A DNA stretch of 64,000 nucleotides. It comes from Pseudosulfitobacter sp. DSM 107133. GTDB taxonomy: Bacteria > Pseudomonadota > Alphaproteobacteria > Rhodobacterales > Rhodobacteraceae. The position numbers and the translations under genes are program-made. Each line of letters opens with the position of its first letter. The stretch's first letter is position 1. This document shows, in pieces, positions 46,054-53,717 of the stretch. Below the pieces are notes generated by a model. It saw only the letters and a program-made list of their open reading frames with translations, ran no database searches and had not been told where the DNA came from. Location of the stretch: positions 2,294,001 through 2,358,000 of the forward strand of contig NZ_CP085154.1 in NCBI RefSeq assembly GCF_022788695.1, given 5' to 3'.

Positions 46054-48213
46054 ATGACCGAACCAGCAATTACACCTGACCTGATCGCCAGCCACGGGCT
46101 GAGCACGGACGAATACCAGCGTTTGCTGGAAATCATCGGGCGGGAACCGACATTTACCGAGCTTGGCATTTTCTCGGCCATGTGGAACGAACACTGTTCC
46201 TACAAGTCATCCAAGAAATGGCTGCGCACGCTGCCCACCGACGGCCCGCAGGTGATCTGTGGCCCGGGTGAGAATGCGGGCGTTGTCGACATCGGTGACG
46301 GCCAGGCCGTGGTGTTCAAGATGGAAAGCCACAACCACCCCTCGTATATCGAACCCTATCAGGGGGCTGCCACAGGTGTGGGCGGCATTCTGCGTGACGT
46401 GTTCACCATGGGCGCGCGACCGATTGCCTCGATGAACTCGCTGAGCTTTGGCGAGCCGTCGCACCACAAGACGCGCCAGCTGGTCAACGGCGTGGTTGCG
46501 GGTGTGGGCGGATATGGCAACTGTTTCGGCGTGCCCTGCGTGGGCGGCGAAGTGCGCTTTGACCCGGCCTATAACGGTAACTGCCTTGTGAACGCCTTTG
46601 CCGCCGGTCTGGCGGATGCGGACAAGATTTTCTATTCGGCGGCTTCGGGCGTCGGCATGCCTGTGGTGTACCTTGGCGCCAAGACCGGGCGCGACGGCGT
46701 CGGCGGGGCCACCATGGCCTCGGCCGAGTTTGACGACACCATCGAAGACAAGCGCCCCACGGTGCAGGTGGGTGACCCGTTCACCGAAAAGCGCCTGATG
46801 GAGGCGACGCTGGAGCTGATGGCGACCGGTGCGGTGATTTCGATTCAGGACATGGGGGCCGCCGGTCTGACCTGTTCGGCCGTGGAAATGGGCGACAAGG
46901 GCAAGCTGGGCATTCGCCTGCATCTGGAAAACGTGCCGGTCCGCGAAGAGCATATGACGGCCTACGAGATGATGCTGTCGGAATCGCAGGAACGCATGTT
47001 GATGGTGCTGCGCCCCGAGCTTGAGGCCGAGGCCAAGGCGGTGTTCGACAAATGGGACCTGGATTTTGCCATCGTCGGTGAAACAATCCCCGAGGACCGT
47101 TTCCATATCGTCTACAATGGCGAGACGATGGCCGACCTGCCGCTGTCGAAACTGGCCAGCTCCGCCCCCGAATACGACCGTCCGTGGGTAGAGACCCCAG
47201 CTGCCGCACCGCTGGCCGATGTGCCGGGGATCGACCCGATCGACGGGCTGCGCGCGTTGCTGGCCTCGCCCAACTATGCGGGCAAGCAATGGGTCTACGA
47301 GCAATACGACACCATGGTCATGGCCGACAGCGCCCGCACGCCGGGTCTGGGGGCGGGCATCGTGCGCATCCACGGCACCGACAAATCGCTGGCCTTCACC
47401 TCCGACGTGACCCCGCGCTATGTCAAGGCGAACCCCATCGAGGGCGGCAAACAGGCGGTGGCCGAAGCCTATCGCAACCTCTGCGCCGTGGGGGCCAAGC
47501 CCTTGGCCACGACCGACAACCTGAACTTTGGCAACCCCGAAAAGCCCGAGATCATGGGCCAGTTCGTGGGCGCGATCAAAGGCATCGGTGAAGCGGTTGC
47601 GGCGCTGGACATGCCCATCGTGTCGGGCAACGTGTCGCTCTACAACGAAACCGACGGCACCGGCATCCTGCCCACACCGACCATCGGCGCAGTGGGCATT
47701 ATCGCCCACAGCGACGAGATCATCGGCTGTGATGTGCGCGAGGGCCATGTCGCCCTGTTGATCGGGGACACCACGGGCCATCTGGGCCAGTCTGCCCTGC
47801 TGGCCGAAGTCTTTGGCCGCACCGAGGGCGACGCGCCGCATGTGGATCTGGAGGCCGAGGCCAAGCACGGCCAGTTCATCCGCGACAACCGCGATCTGAT
47901 CACCGCCTGCACGGACCTTTCCGATGGCGGCCTGGCGCTGGCGGCGTTCGAGCTGGCCGAGAAGACCGGCGTTGGCGTGACCCTGGACGCATCCGACACG
48001 CCGACGCTGTTCGGCGAGGATCAGGCGCGCTATCTGGTCGCCTGCAACTTTGACAAGGCCGAGGCGCTGATGACCGCCGCAGGTCGGGCTGGCGTGCCGT
48101 TGACCACGGTGGGCAAATTCGGCGGCGATCAGGTCAAGTTCGGGTCGGTGTCGGCCCCGCTGGCCGATCTGGCACAGGTGTTCCGCACAAGCTTTGCCGC
48201 AGCGGTTGCATGA
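46054..48213 (+). CDS. purL: Phosphoribosylformylglycinamidine synthase subunit II
   Basis: 719 residues, small-PurL type that works with PurS and PurQ. ATP-dependent conversion of FGAR to FGAM in purine synthesis. Motifs: [64 protein letters not shown] and [14 protein letters not shown]. The upstream gap carries the MITE, about 115 bases from the ATG. Confidence 0.97.
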   Translation: MTEPAITPDLIASHGLSTDEYQRLLEIIGREPTFTELGIFSAMWNEHCSYKSSKKWLRTLPTDGPQVICGPGENAGVVDIGDGQAVVFKMESHNHPSYIEPYQGAATGVGGILRDVFTMGARPIASMNSLSFGEPSHHKTRQLVNGVVAGVGGYGNCFGVPCVGGEVRFDPAYNGNCLVNAFAAGLADADKIFYSAASGVGMPVVYLGAKTGRDGVGGATMASAEFDDTIEDKRPTVQVGDPFTEKRLMEATLELMATGAVISIQDMGAAGLTCSAVEMGDKGKLGIRLHLENVPVREEHMTAYEMMLSESQERMLMVLRPELEAEAKAVFDKWDLDFAIVGETIPEDRFHIVYNGETMADLPLSKLASSAPEYDRPWVETPAAAPLADVPGIDPIDGLRALLASPNYAGKQWVYEQYDTMVMADSARTPGLGAGIVRIHGTDKSLAFTSDVTPRYVKANPIEGGKQAVAEAYRNLCAVGAKPLATTDNLNFGNPEKPEIMGQFVGAIKGIGEAVAALDMPIVSGNVSLYNETDGTGILPTPTIGAVGIIAHSDEIIGCDVREGHVALLIGDTTGHLGQSALLAEVFGRTEGDAPHVDLEAEAKHGQFIRDNRDLITACTDLSDGGLALAAFELAEKTGVGVTLDASDTPTLFGEDQARYLVACNFDKAEALMTAAGRAGVPLTTVGKFGGDQVKFGSVSAPLADLAQVFRTSFAAAVA

Positions 48214-48220
48214 AGTCGGG

Positions 48221-48236
48221 CGGGGCTGCGGCCCCG
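48221..48236. terminator. GC hairpin between convergent purL and small membrane-protein gene
   Basis: CGGGGC-TGCG-GCCCCG, 8 bases after the purL stop and just before the stop of the opposite gene; it could serve both directions. No T-run. Confidence 0.5.
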
Positions 48237-48240
48237 TCTG

Positions 48241-48462
48241 CTAATACTGTCCTATTTCCCCCAGTAGCAATTGGGTAAAGGCCGTGGGCAATAGCCAGCC
48301 CTGAAGCGAGGCCACGCGAAAGGTGATCGACCCCGCCAGATCCTTGGTCTCGGCTGTCTGTCGCCCGCCCCAGATGGCGCGGGTGGTGCCGTAGATAACA
48401 TAGACCGCGATGATATTGATCAGGGCGATCCCGAGGCCCATGGCGAATTCGTGAAGATGCAT
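48241..48462 (-). CDS. Small membrane protein of unknown function
   Basis: 73 residues. One clear membrane segment (FAMGLGIALINIIAVYVIYGTTRAI in two pieces, about residues 6-30) and a second weaker hydrophobic stretch near the C-terminus. A GGGAG site precedes the ATG. Codon use resembles neighbours. No family recognised. Confidence 0.65.
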   Translation of the reverse strand: MHLHEFAMGLGIALINIIAVYVIYGTTRAIWGGRQTAETKDLAGSITFRVASLQGWLLPTAFTQLLLGEIGQY

Positions 48463-48578
48463 GATGGTCTCCCACGGTGTGGTCGAAGCTTAGGCGGGGA
48501 CGGTGCGCAGGTCTACTTGGATTGTGTGTGTGGGGGGTGAGCGGGACTTTGTTGCCGTTCGTCTTGAGGCAACGAAGG

Positions 48579-49265
48579 TCAAGCTTCGGAAGGATGCGTA
48601 CTCCACGATAATGGCGGCGACAGTTGAGATGACGCGAAATCTAAGCGCAAAACCCTGCGTTCAGATTGAACCTTTGCTGGCTTCGAGGAATGCAAAGTCA
48701 GCATTTTTAGTATCAACACGTCTCCGCGCTTGGCCGCGCAAGTCTCAATCGGATAGGTGTTTGCCATTTTCTCGGCATTTGTAGAGTGGACAACCCCATC
48801 CGCATGGCTACCTACAGCGATTTCCATCGCACCGTTGGACCGATCAGTATCATCCAAGTGAACGCGAACAAAAAGCATGTCTTCCAAGACGGCTTGTGGC
48901 GGTTCGCAATGCCAAGTACCGGATTTATTGGTCCAATTCATGTATCCGGCGACATCCACCTTTTCCGCAACCGCGATGACCCGGTCTTGATGCCAAGGAA
49001 CACCCCAGTTTGCGTTTTCCGATTTGTTGAACGCGACGATACGGACGGGCATAGCCTCGGGCGCAAGACGCCGGATAACACGAATTAGCGAGCTTTCCTC
49101 AGACAAGGCCGCATTCAATGAAACCGTCGCATCGAGTCTTTGTCCAGCTTTCGAGGAGACAGCAGCAGCGCGGTCGAAACACGCCAGGTCCTCTTCCGAG
49201 ATGGCGTTTCTGAACCAGATGCGACCGCATTCTTCAAATTCATTGTGAAGTGATTGCTCCTGCAC
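48579..49265 (-). CDS. Phytanoyl-CoA dioxygenase (PhyH)-like protein
   Basis: 228 residues. Fe(II)/2-oxoglutarate oxygenase fold: the HxD pair is in VPWHQDRV, the distal histidine in LTLHSSKPAKV, followed by the arginine-rich RRVLRLDFAS that would bind 2-oxoglutarate. VRVHLDDTDRSNGAMEIAVGSH is the typical PhyH core. Starts at GTG; no ATG is available upstream before a stop. GC content is lower than in adjacent genes, and it lies beside a dispersed repeat, both suggesting horizontal acquisition. Substrate unknown. Confidence 0.82.
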   Translation of the reverse strand: MQEQSLHNEFEECGRIWFRNAISEEDLACFDRAAAVSSKAGQRLDATVSLNAALSEESSLIRVIRRLAPEAMPVRIVAFNKSENANWGVPWHQDRVIAVAEKVDVAGYMNWTNKSGTWHCEPPQAVLEDMLFVRVHLDDTDRSNGAMEIAVGSHADGVVHSTNAEKMANTYPIETCAAKRGDVLILKMLTLHSSKPAKVQSERRVLRLDFASSQLSPPLSWSTHPSEA

Positions 49266-49364
49266 CGCCCATTCCTGTTCTTTGCCTGTGTAAAGCTGAC
49301 ATTAGCCGCGTTGCAGAACTTAGGGAAGTTGGGCTCAATCCAGACATTCGCCGCGACAACAAAC
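49266..49364. other. Degenerate intergenic sequence
   Basis: Part of a gap of about 350 bases between the PhyH-like and CoxE genes. GACATTAGCCGCGTTGC and GGGCTCAATCCAGACATTC resemble repetitive intergenic debris but match no other place in the window that I could find. No gene seen. Confidence 0.4.
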
Positions 49365-49603
49365 GCCAGCCCCACCCACCAAGCCCGGAATCAAGGTGCG
49401 TAGCACCGCCGGCCTCTCGGTGTTCGCAAAGCGAACACCTGCCGGCAACACATTGCTTTGCAATGTGTGAGAGGCAGCGCCCGACCGCCCCATGGGCGGG
49501 CGCTTCTTCACCGTCTTGCGATTCAGCAGCCCCACGCCAAGGCATTGAAATTAAGTGGTTTGAACCAAGGTATCGGCGCCCACCCGCGGTCAGGCGCTGC
49601 CCT
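49365..49603 (-). repeat. Dispersed repeat family R1, uninterrupted copy (R1c)
   Basis: On the minus strand: AGCGCCTGACCGCGGGTGGGC, GCGTGGGGCTG, the GCGCCCG/CGGGCGC palindrome, an extra hairpin ACACATTGC-TTT-GCAATGTGT and a second GTTCGC/GCGAAC hairpin, then GGTGCTACGCACCTTGATTCCGG in two pieces and GTGGGTGGGGCTGG. The CTTG at 49392-49395 is the unoccupied IS110 target. It sits directly beside the 3' end of the CoxE gene. Confidence 0.78.
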
Positions 49604-49612
49604 ATGTGGCGC

Positions 49613-50872
49613 TCACTTCCCGATCAGCCCCATCAGCCGCGCCTTTTCGCCTACGTCGTCCTTGCGCGAGATCACTTCGGCCAGTTCTTCAAGCGAGGCG
49701 ATCGAATGGCCGGCGCGAAAGCTGTCCACGTGGGGCAGCATGGCGGCGATGCCGCGCGCCTTTGGGGCGAATTCGTCCCAGCGCAGCAAGGGGTTCAGCC
49801 AGATCAGCCGTTTGGCCGACAGGTGCAGCCGCTGCATCTGCTTGGCCAGCACCTCGGGCGCGCCGCGGTCCAGGCCGTCGGTGATCAGCAGCACCACGGC
49901 ACCCTGCCCCAGCACGCGCCGTGACCAGTCGCGGTTGAACGCCTCGATACACTCCCCGATGCGCGTGCCGCCTTCCCAGTCCTGCGCTTCGGCGCCGGCG
50001 GCGGCAAGGGCTGCGTCGACGTCGCGGTGGTCCAGATGGCGGGTGATGTTGGTCAGCCGCGTCCCAAAGGTAAAGGCGTGGACCTTTGCCCAGCCTGCCC
50101 CTTTGGCGTTGCTGACCGCGTGCAGGAAATGCAGAACCACCCGCGAATACTGGCTCATCGAGCCGGAGATGTCGCACAGCACCACCAGGTTCGGCCAGCG
50201 TTTGCGCGGCGCGCGGCGGGCGATGGTGCGGACCTCGCCGCCCGTGCGCATGGCGGCGCGCAGGGTTTTCGCGGGGTCGACGCGGCCCCGCAGCGCCGCC
50301 TGCATCCGGCGGGTGGGCATCGGTTCGACCGGCAGGCGCATCCGCGCCAGCATCCGCTTGGCGGCGGCCATCTCGGCGGTGCTCATCTGCTCAAAGTCCA
50401 GCGTTTTCAGCTTTTCCTGCGCCGAGGTGGTGAAACTGGCATCGACCTCTATCTGGGTTTCGCCGTCGTCCTCGTCCTGTTCGGGGTCAAAGTCGGGTGC
50501 TTCGGCCCCGTCCAGCAGCGCCTCGGCGGCGCGTTTCTCGCCTGCCTGGCCTGCGCGCTCTTCCTGCACCCCGCGAATGGCGGGCAGCATCGCGGCCATC
50601 ATATGTTCCAGATAACGCGGATCGCGCCAGTACAGCCGGAAGATCTGGCGAAAGATCACGCGGTGTTCGGGGCGGTTCACGAAACAGGCGTGCAGGGTCC
50701 AGTAGAAATCGCGCCGCTCGGTAAAGCCTGCCACCTCGACCGCGCGGATGGCGTCGATGACGCGACCCGGACCGATGGGCAGGCCCGCGCGACGCAGGGC
50801 GCGGGCGAAATGGGTGATGTTGCCCGCAAGGCGCGGGTTTTCGGGCAATTCCAGGGGGAGGTGTTCGACCAT
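49613..50872 (-). CDS. VWA domain-containing CoxE family protein
   Basis: 419 residues. Acidic N-terminal half and a C-terminal von Willebrand A domain with the MIDAS motif DISGSMS (about residue 238) and later TDGLDRGAP. CoxE-type proteins partner MoxR ATPases to mature metalloenzymes or other complexes; CO dehydrogenase genes are not adjacent, so the client is unknown. It is downstream of the MoxR gene on the same strand, separated by the palindromic element at 50879. Confidence 0.9.
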   Translation of the reverse strand: MVEHLPLELPENPRLAGNITHFARALRRAGLPIGPGRVIDAIRAVEVAGFTERRDFYWTLHACFVNRPEHRVIFRQIFRLYWRDPRYLEHMMAAMLPAIRGVQEERAGQAGEKRAAEALLDGAEAPDFDPEQDEDDGETQIEVDASFTTSAQEKLKTLDFEQMSTAEMAAAKRMLARMRLPVEPMPTRRMQAALRGRVDPAKTLRAAMRTGGEVRTIARRAPRKRWPNLVVLCDISGSMSQYSRVVLHFLHAVSNAKGAGWAKVHAFTFGTRLTNITRHLDHRDVDAALAAAGAEAQDWEGGTRIGECIEAFNRDWSRRVLGQGAVVLLITDGLDRGAPEVLAKQMQRLHLSAKRLIWLNPLLRWDEFAPKARGIAAMLPHVDSFRAGHSIASLEELAEVISRKDDVGEKARLMGLIGK

Positions 50873-50878
50873 GCGTCA

Positions 50879-50931
50879 GACCCCGGGGGCCAGCCCCCGG
50901 ACCCCCGGGATATTTGGGGCCAAAAGAAGCA
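50879..50931 (-). repeat. Intergenic palindromic element (copy 2): GGGGGCCAGCCCCC ... CCCCGGGATATTT
   Basis: CCCCGGGGGCCAGCCCCCGG then ACCCCCGGGATATTTGGGG and an A-rich end, on the plus strand. It fills the gap between two leftward genes, so relative to transcription it is inverted compared with copy 1 at 12886. Confidence 0.6.
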
Positions 50932-51840
50932 TCAGGTCGGCTCCAGGCTGGCGCGGGCCTGATCCAGCAGGCGTTTGGCTTCGGAGCCTTGCAGTTTGGC
51001 GATGTCGTCCTGGTATTTCAGAACGGCCCCCAGCGTGTCGGCGATGACCTCGGGCGACAGGGTCAGCACGTCCAGCGCCAGCAGGCATTTCGCCCAGTCG
51101 ATGGTTTCGGCCACGCCCGGTTTCTTGAACAGATCCTCGGTGCGCAATTGCTGGACAAAGGCCACGACCTCGCGGCTGAGGTTTTCCGCGGCTTCCGGTG
51201 CGCGGGCGGTCAGGATGTCCATTTCGCGGTCGAAATCGGGGTAGTCGACCCAGTGATAGAGACAGCGGCGTTTGAGTGCGTCGTGCACCTCGCGGGTGCG
51301 GTTCGAGGTCAGGATGACGATGGGCGGCTCGGGGGCCTTGATGGTGCCCAGTTCGGGGATCGTGACCTGAAAGTCGCTGAGCGCCTCGAGCAGGTAGGCC
51401 TCGAACGGCTCGTCGGTGCGGTCCAGCTCGTCGATCAACAGCACCGGCGCGCCGTTTTCGTCGGGGCGCATGGCGTCCAGCAGCGGGCGTTCGATCAGGA
51501 ACTCCTTGCTGAACAGCTCGGCTTGCAGGGCGGCGCGGTCGGCGGTGCCTGCGGCCTCGGCGGTGCGGATGGCGATCATCTGGGCGGGAAAGTTCCATTC
51601 GTAGACAGCGCTCGAGGCGTCCAGCCCTTCGTAGCATTGCAGGCGGATCAGGCGGCGGCCCAAGGCTGAGGCCAGCGCCTTGGCGATCTCGGTCTTGCCC
51701 ACGCCGGCCTCGCCTTCCAGAAACAGTGGGCGGCCCAGCGACAGTGCGAGGAACACCACGGTGCCCAGCGCGCGGTCGCAGACATAGCCCTCGGCCCCCA
51801 ACATCTGCTGTACCGCGTCGATCGAGGTCGGTTTGGTCAT
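50932..51840 (-). CDS. MoxR family AAA+ ATPase
   Basis: 302 residues. Walker A GEAGVGKTEIAKAL, Walker B VLLIDELDRTDEPFEA, sensor 1 VILTSNRTREVHDALKRRC and the closing arginine region DYPDFDREMDI. MoxR proteins act as chaperone-like ATPases with VWA partners, here the CoxE-type gene downstream. The start MTKPTSIDAVQQM is chosen; the frame is open 46 codons further but without family resemblance. Confidence 0.93.
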   Translation of the reverse strand: MTKPTSIDAVQQMLGAEGYVCDRALGTVVFLALSLGRPLFLEGEAGVGKTEIAKALASALGRRLIRLQCYEGLDASSAVYEWNFPAQMIAIRTAEAAGTADRAALQAELFSKEFLIERPLLDAMRPDENGAPVLLIDELDRTDEPFEAYLLEALSDFQVTIPELGTIKAPEPPIVILTSNRTREVHDALKRRCLYHWVDYPDFDREMDILTARAPEAAENLSREVVAFVQQLRTEDLFKKPGVAETIDWAKCLLALDVLTLSPEVIADTLGAVLKYQDDIAKLQGSEAKRLLDQARASLEPT

Positions 51841-52056
51841 TGTGGTCTCCCTTGCGCCTGTTGCGACAAACGTGCACCGCTGACCGGTCAGGTCAAGGGG
51901 CACGGGTGTGCCATCGTTGACGCAGGAAGACGCGGATGGCATTATATTTACGGAATAACAGAGGTTTTGCGGGCACATGTGCCTGACGGAACCCGATCAG
52001 AGGCGGATTAGGCAGATGAAGCGTGACCGAAGCCGGGACACAGCAGGGGCGCGCAT

Positions 52057-53094
52057 ATGCGCATAACAGCGGTGACATGTGTCAAGAACGAAGGCCCCTT
52101 CCTGTTGGAATGGATCGCCTTTAACCGCCTGCTGGGCGTGACGGATTTTCTTTTCTATTCAAACGATTGTACTGACGGAACCGACCGTCTGCTGGATGCG
52201 CTGCAAACGCGCGGCATCGTGCGGCACCTGCCCAACCCCGCCGAGGGGCGCAATTACCAGATGGAGGCGTTGAAAGACGCCAAGGGTCAGGACATCATTG
52301 CGGGCGCGGACTGGGTCTGGGTCGCGGATGTGGACGAGTTTCTGAACATCCATGTGGGCGATGGCACCATCCCTGCCCTGATTGATGCCTGCGGCAATCC
52401 GCAGGCGATCAGTGTGAATTTCCAGTTCTTTGCCAATGACGACGTGGACGCCTATGAGGACCGTCCGGTGATCGAACAGTTCACGCGCAGCCACAATCCC
52501 GATCTGTGGTGTGGTGAAACGGCCGTAGAGGTCAAAACGCTGGTGCGCGCCGATTTCCCCCTGCAATATTACGGCGCGCACCGTCCGTTCTTTCGCGAGA
52601 AACTGCCCAAGAAAAAACGCCCCGTCTGGACCGATGCGTCGGGGCGACCTGTGCAGCACCGGTTTCTGGTTGCCGCCAACCCGCGCCGCATTCGCAGGTT
52701 TCCGGCGCATGGGTCGCGCAAGTTTGCGACGCTGAACCATTATGCGCTGCGCTCGCTGGACAGCTATCTGGTCAAGAACGACCGGGGCGATGTGAACCGC
52801 GAGAACCGCGCGTTCGACGACACCTATTGGCGCGAGCGCAATGACGCGGCGTGGGAGGATACGTCGATCCAGAAATACCTGACCCCCCTGCGCAAAGAAA
52901 TGGCCGCGCTGATGGCGGACGCTGAGATTGCCACCCTGCACGCCGAAGCGGTCGCGGCCCATATTGCCAAGCGGGACGCACTGCTGGCGCAGCCCGAATA
53001 TCAACAGATGCAGGCGCAGTTGCGCGTGGCGTCAAAGCTGCCACCTCAGGAACAGGCGTTGATCGAGGCACTGGGACTGGAGCCTGTGACATGA
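52057..53094 (+). CDS. Glycosyltransferase family 2 protein
   Basis: 345 residues. Starts directly with the GT-A fold: RITAVTCVKNEGPFLLEWIAFNRLLGVTDFLFYSNDCTDGTD, and the metal-binding DxD equivalent ADVDEFLNIH at about 92-96. It resembles the glycosyl transferase family 2 group with KNE...W.A..R..GV spacing often found in surface polysaccharide clusters. First of five overlapping rightward genes; its stop overlaps the next start (ATGA). Confidence 0.88.
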   Translation: MRITAVTCVKNEGPFLLEWIAFNRLLGVTDFLFYSNDCTDGTDRLLDALQTRGIVRHLPNPAEGRNYQMEALKDAKGQDIIAGADWVWVADVDEFLNIHVGDGTIPALIDACGNPQAISVNFQFFANDDVDAYEDRPVIEQFTRSHNPDLWCGETAVEVKTLVRADFPLQYYGAHRPFFREKLPKKKRPVWTDASGRPVQHRFLVAANPRRIRRFPAHGSRKFATLNHYALRSLDSYLVKNDRGDVNRENRAFDDTYWRERNDAAWEDTSIQKYLTPLRKEMAALMADAEIATLHAEAVAAHIAKRDALLAQPEYQQMQAQLRVASKLPPQEQALIEALGLEPVT

Positions 53095-53717
53095 GCCTGC
53101 GCGTCGTCAATCTGGGCCTGCCCAAGACCGGCACGACGACATTGGCGCGGGCGCTGAAGATGGCCGGTTTCAAGGTGGCCGACCACCGCGTGCGCCCCAA
53201 GCAGACAGATGTGAAATCCCTGCACAACCAATATGTTGCCGAGCTTCTTTATCGCGGATATTTTGAAACCGGCGACCCCGGCGTGCATCTGGACCCGTTT
53301 GAATGTGTATCGGAGATCAGCCTGTTGCGCGAGGGCAAGTCGCTGTGGCCGCAGATGGATTTCGGCCTGATCGAGGCGATCCGCGCCCATCATACGGGGG
53401 TGAAATTCCTGGCATCGAACCGCGATCCGTTCCAGCTGAGCCAGTCGATGCTGGCGTGGTCCGATCTGGGCGTGGCGCGATTGCCGCAGGCGGGTATTCC
53501 CGGCCTGCCCGAAGGCTATGGCGAGACGACCAAACAGCGTGAACAATGGATCAGCGCCCATTACGCGCATTTGCGTGCGCTGTTCGCGGGCCGTGACGAT
53601 TTTCTGGAGTATGACGTGGCCGACGCGGATGCCCGCGACCGCATCGCCGCCTTTCTGGGCGTGCCGCTGCCGTGGTGGGGCCGCGCGAACCGCAATTCGA
53701 ACAAAAAGGCGTCGTGA
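53091..53717 (+). CDS. Sulfotransferase family protein
   Basis: 208 residues. Starts VVNLGLPKTGTTTLARALKMAGF, the 5'-phosphosulfate loop of PAPS-dependent sulfotransferases (LPKTGTT). The 3'-phosphate motif may correspond to FLASNRDPFQLSQSMLAW. It would transfer sulfate to a sugar or similar acceptor. Overlaps both neighbours by 1-4 bases, so expressed as one unit with the glycosyltransferases. Confidence 0.85.
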   Translation: MSLRVVNLGLPKTGTTTLARALKMAGFKVADHRVRPKQTDVKSLHNQYVAELLYRGYFETGDPGVHLDPFECVSEISLLREGKSLWPQMDFGLIEAIRAHHTGVKFLASNRDPFQLSQSMLAWSDLGVARLPQAGIPGLPEGYGETTKQREQWISAHYAHLRALFAGRDDFLEYDVADADARDRIAAFLGVPLPWWGRANRNSNKKAS

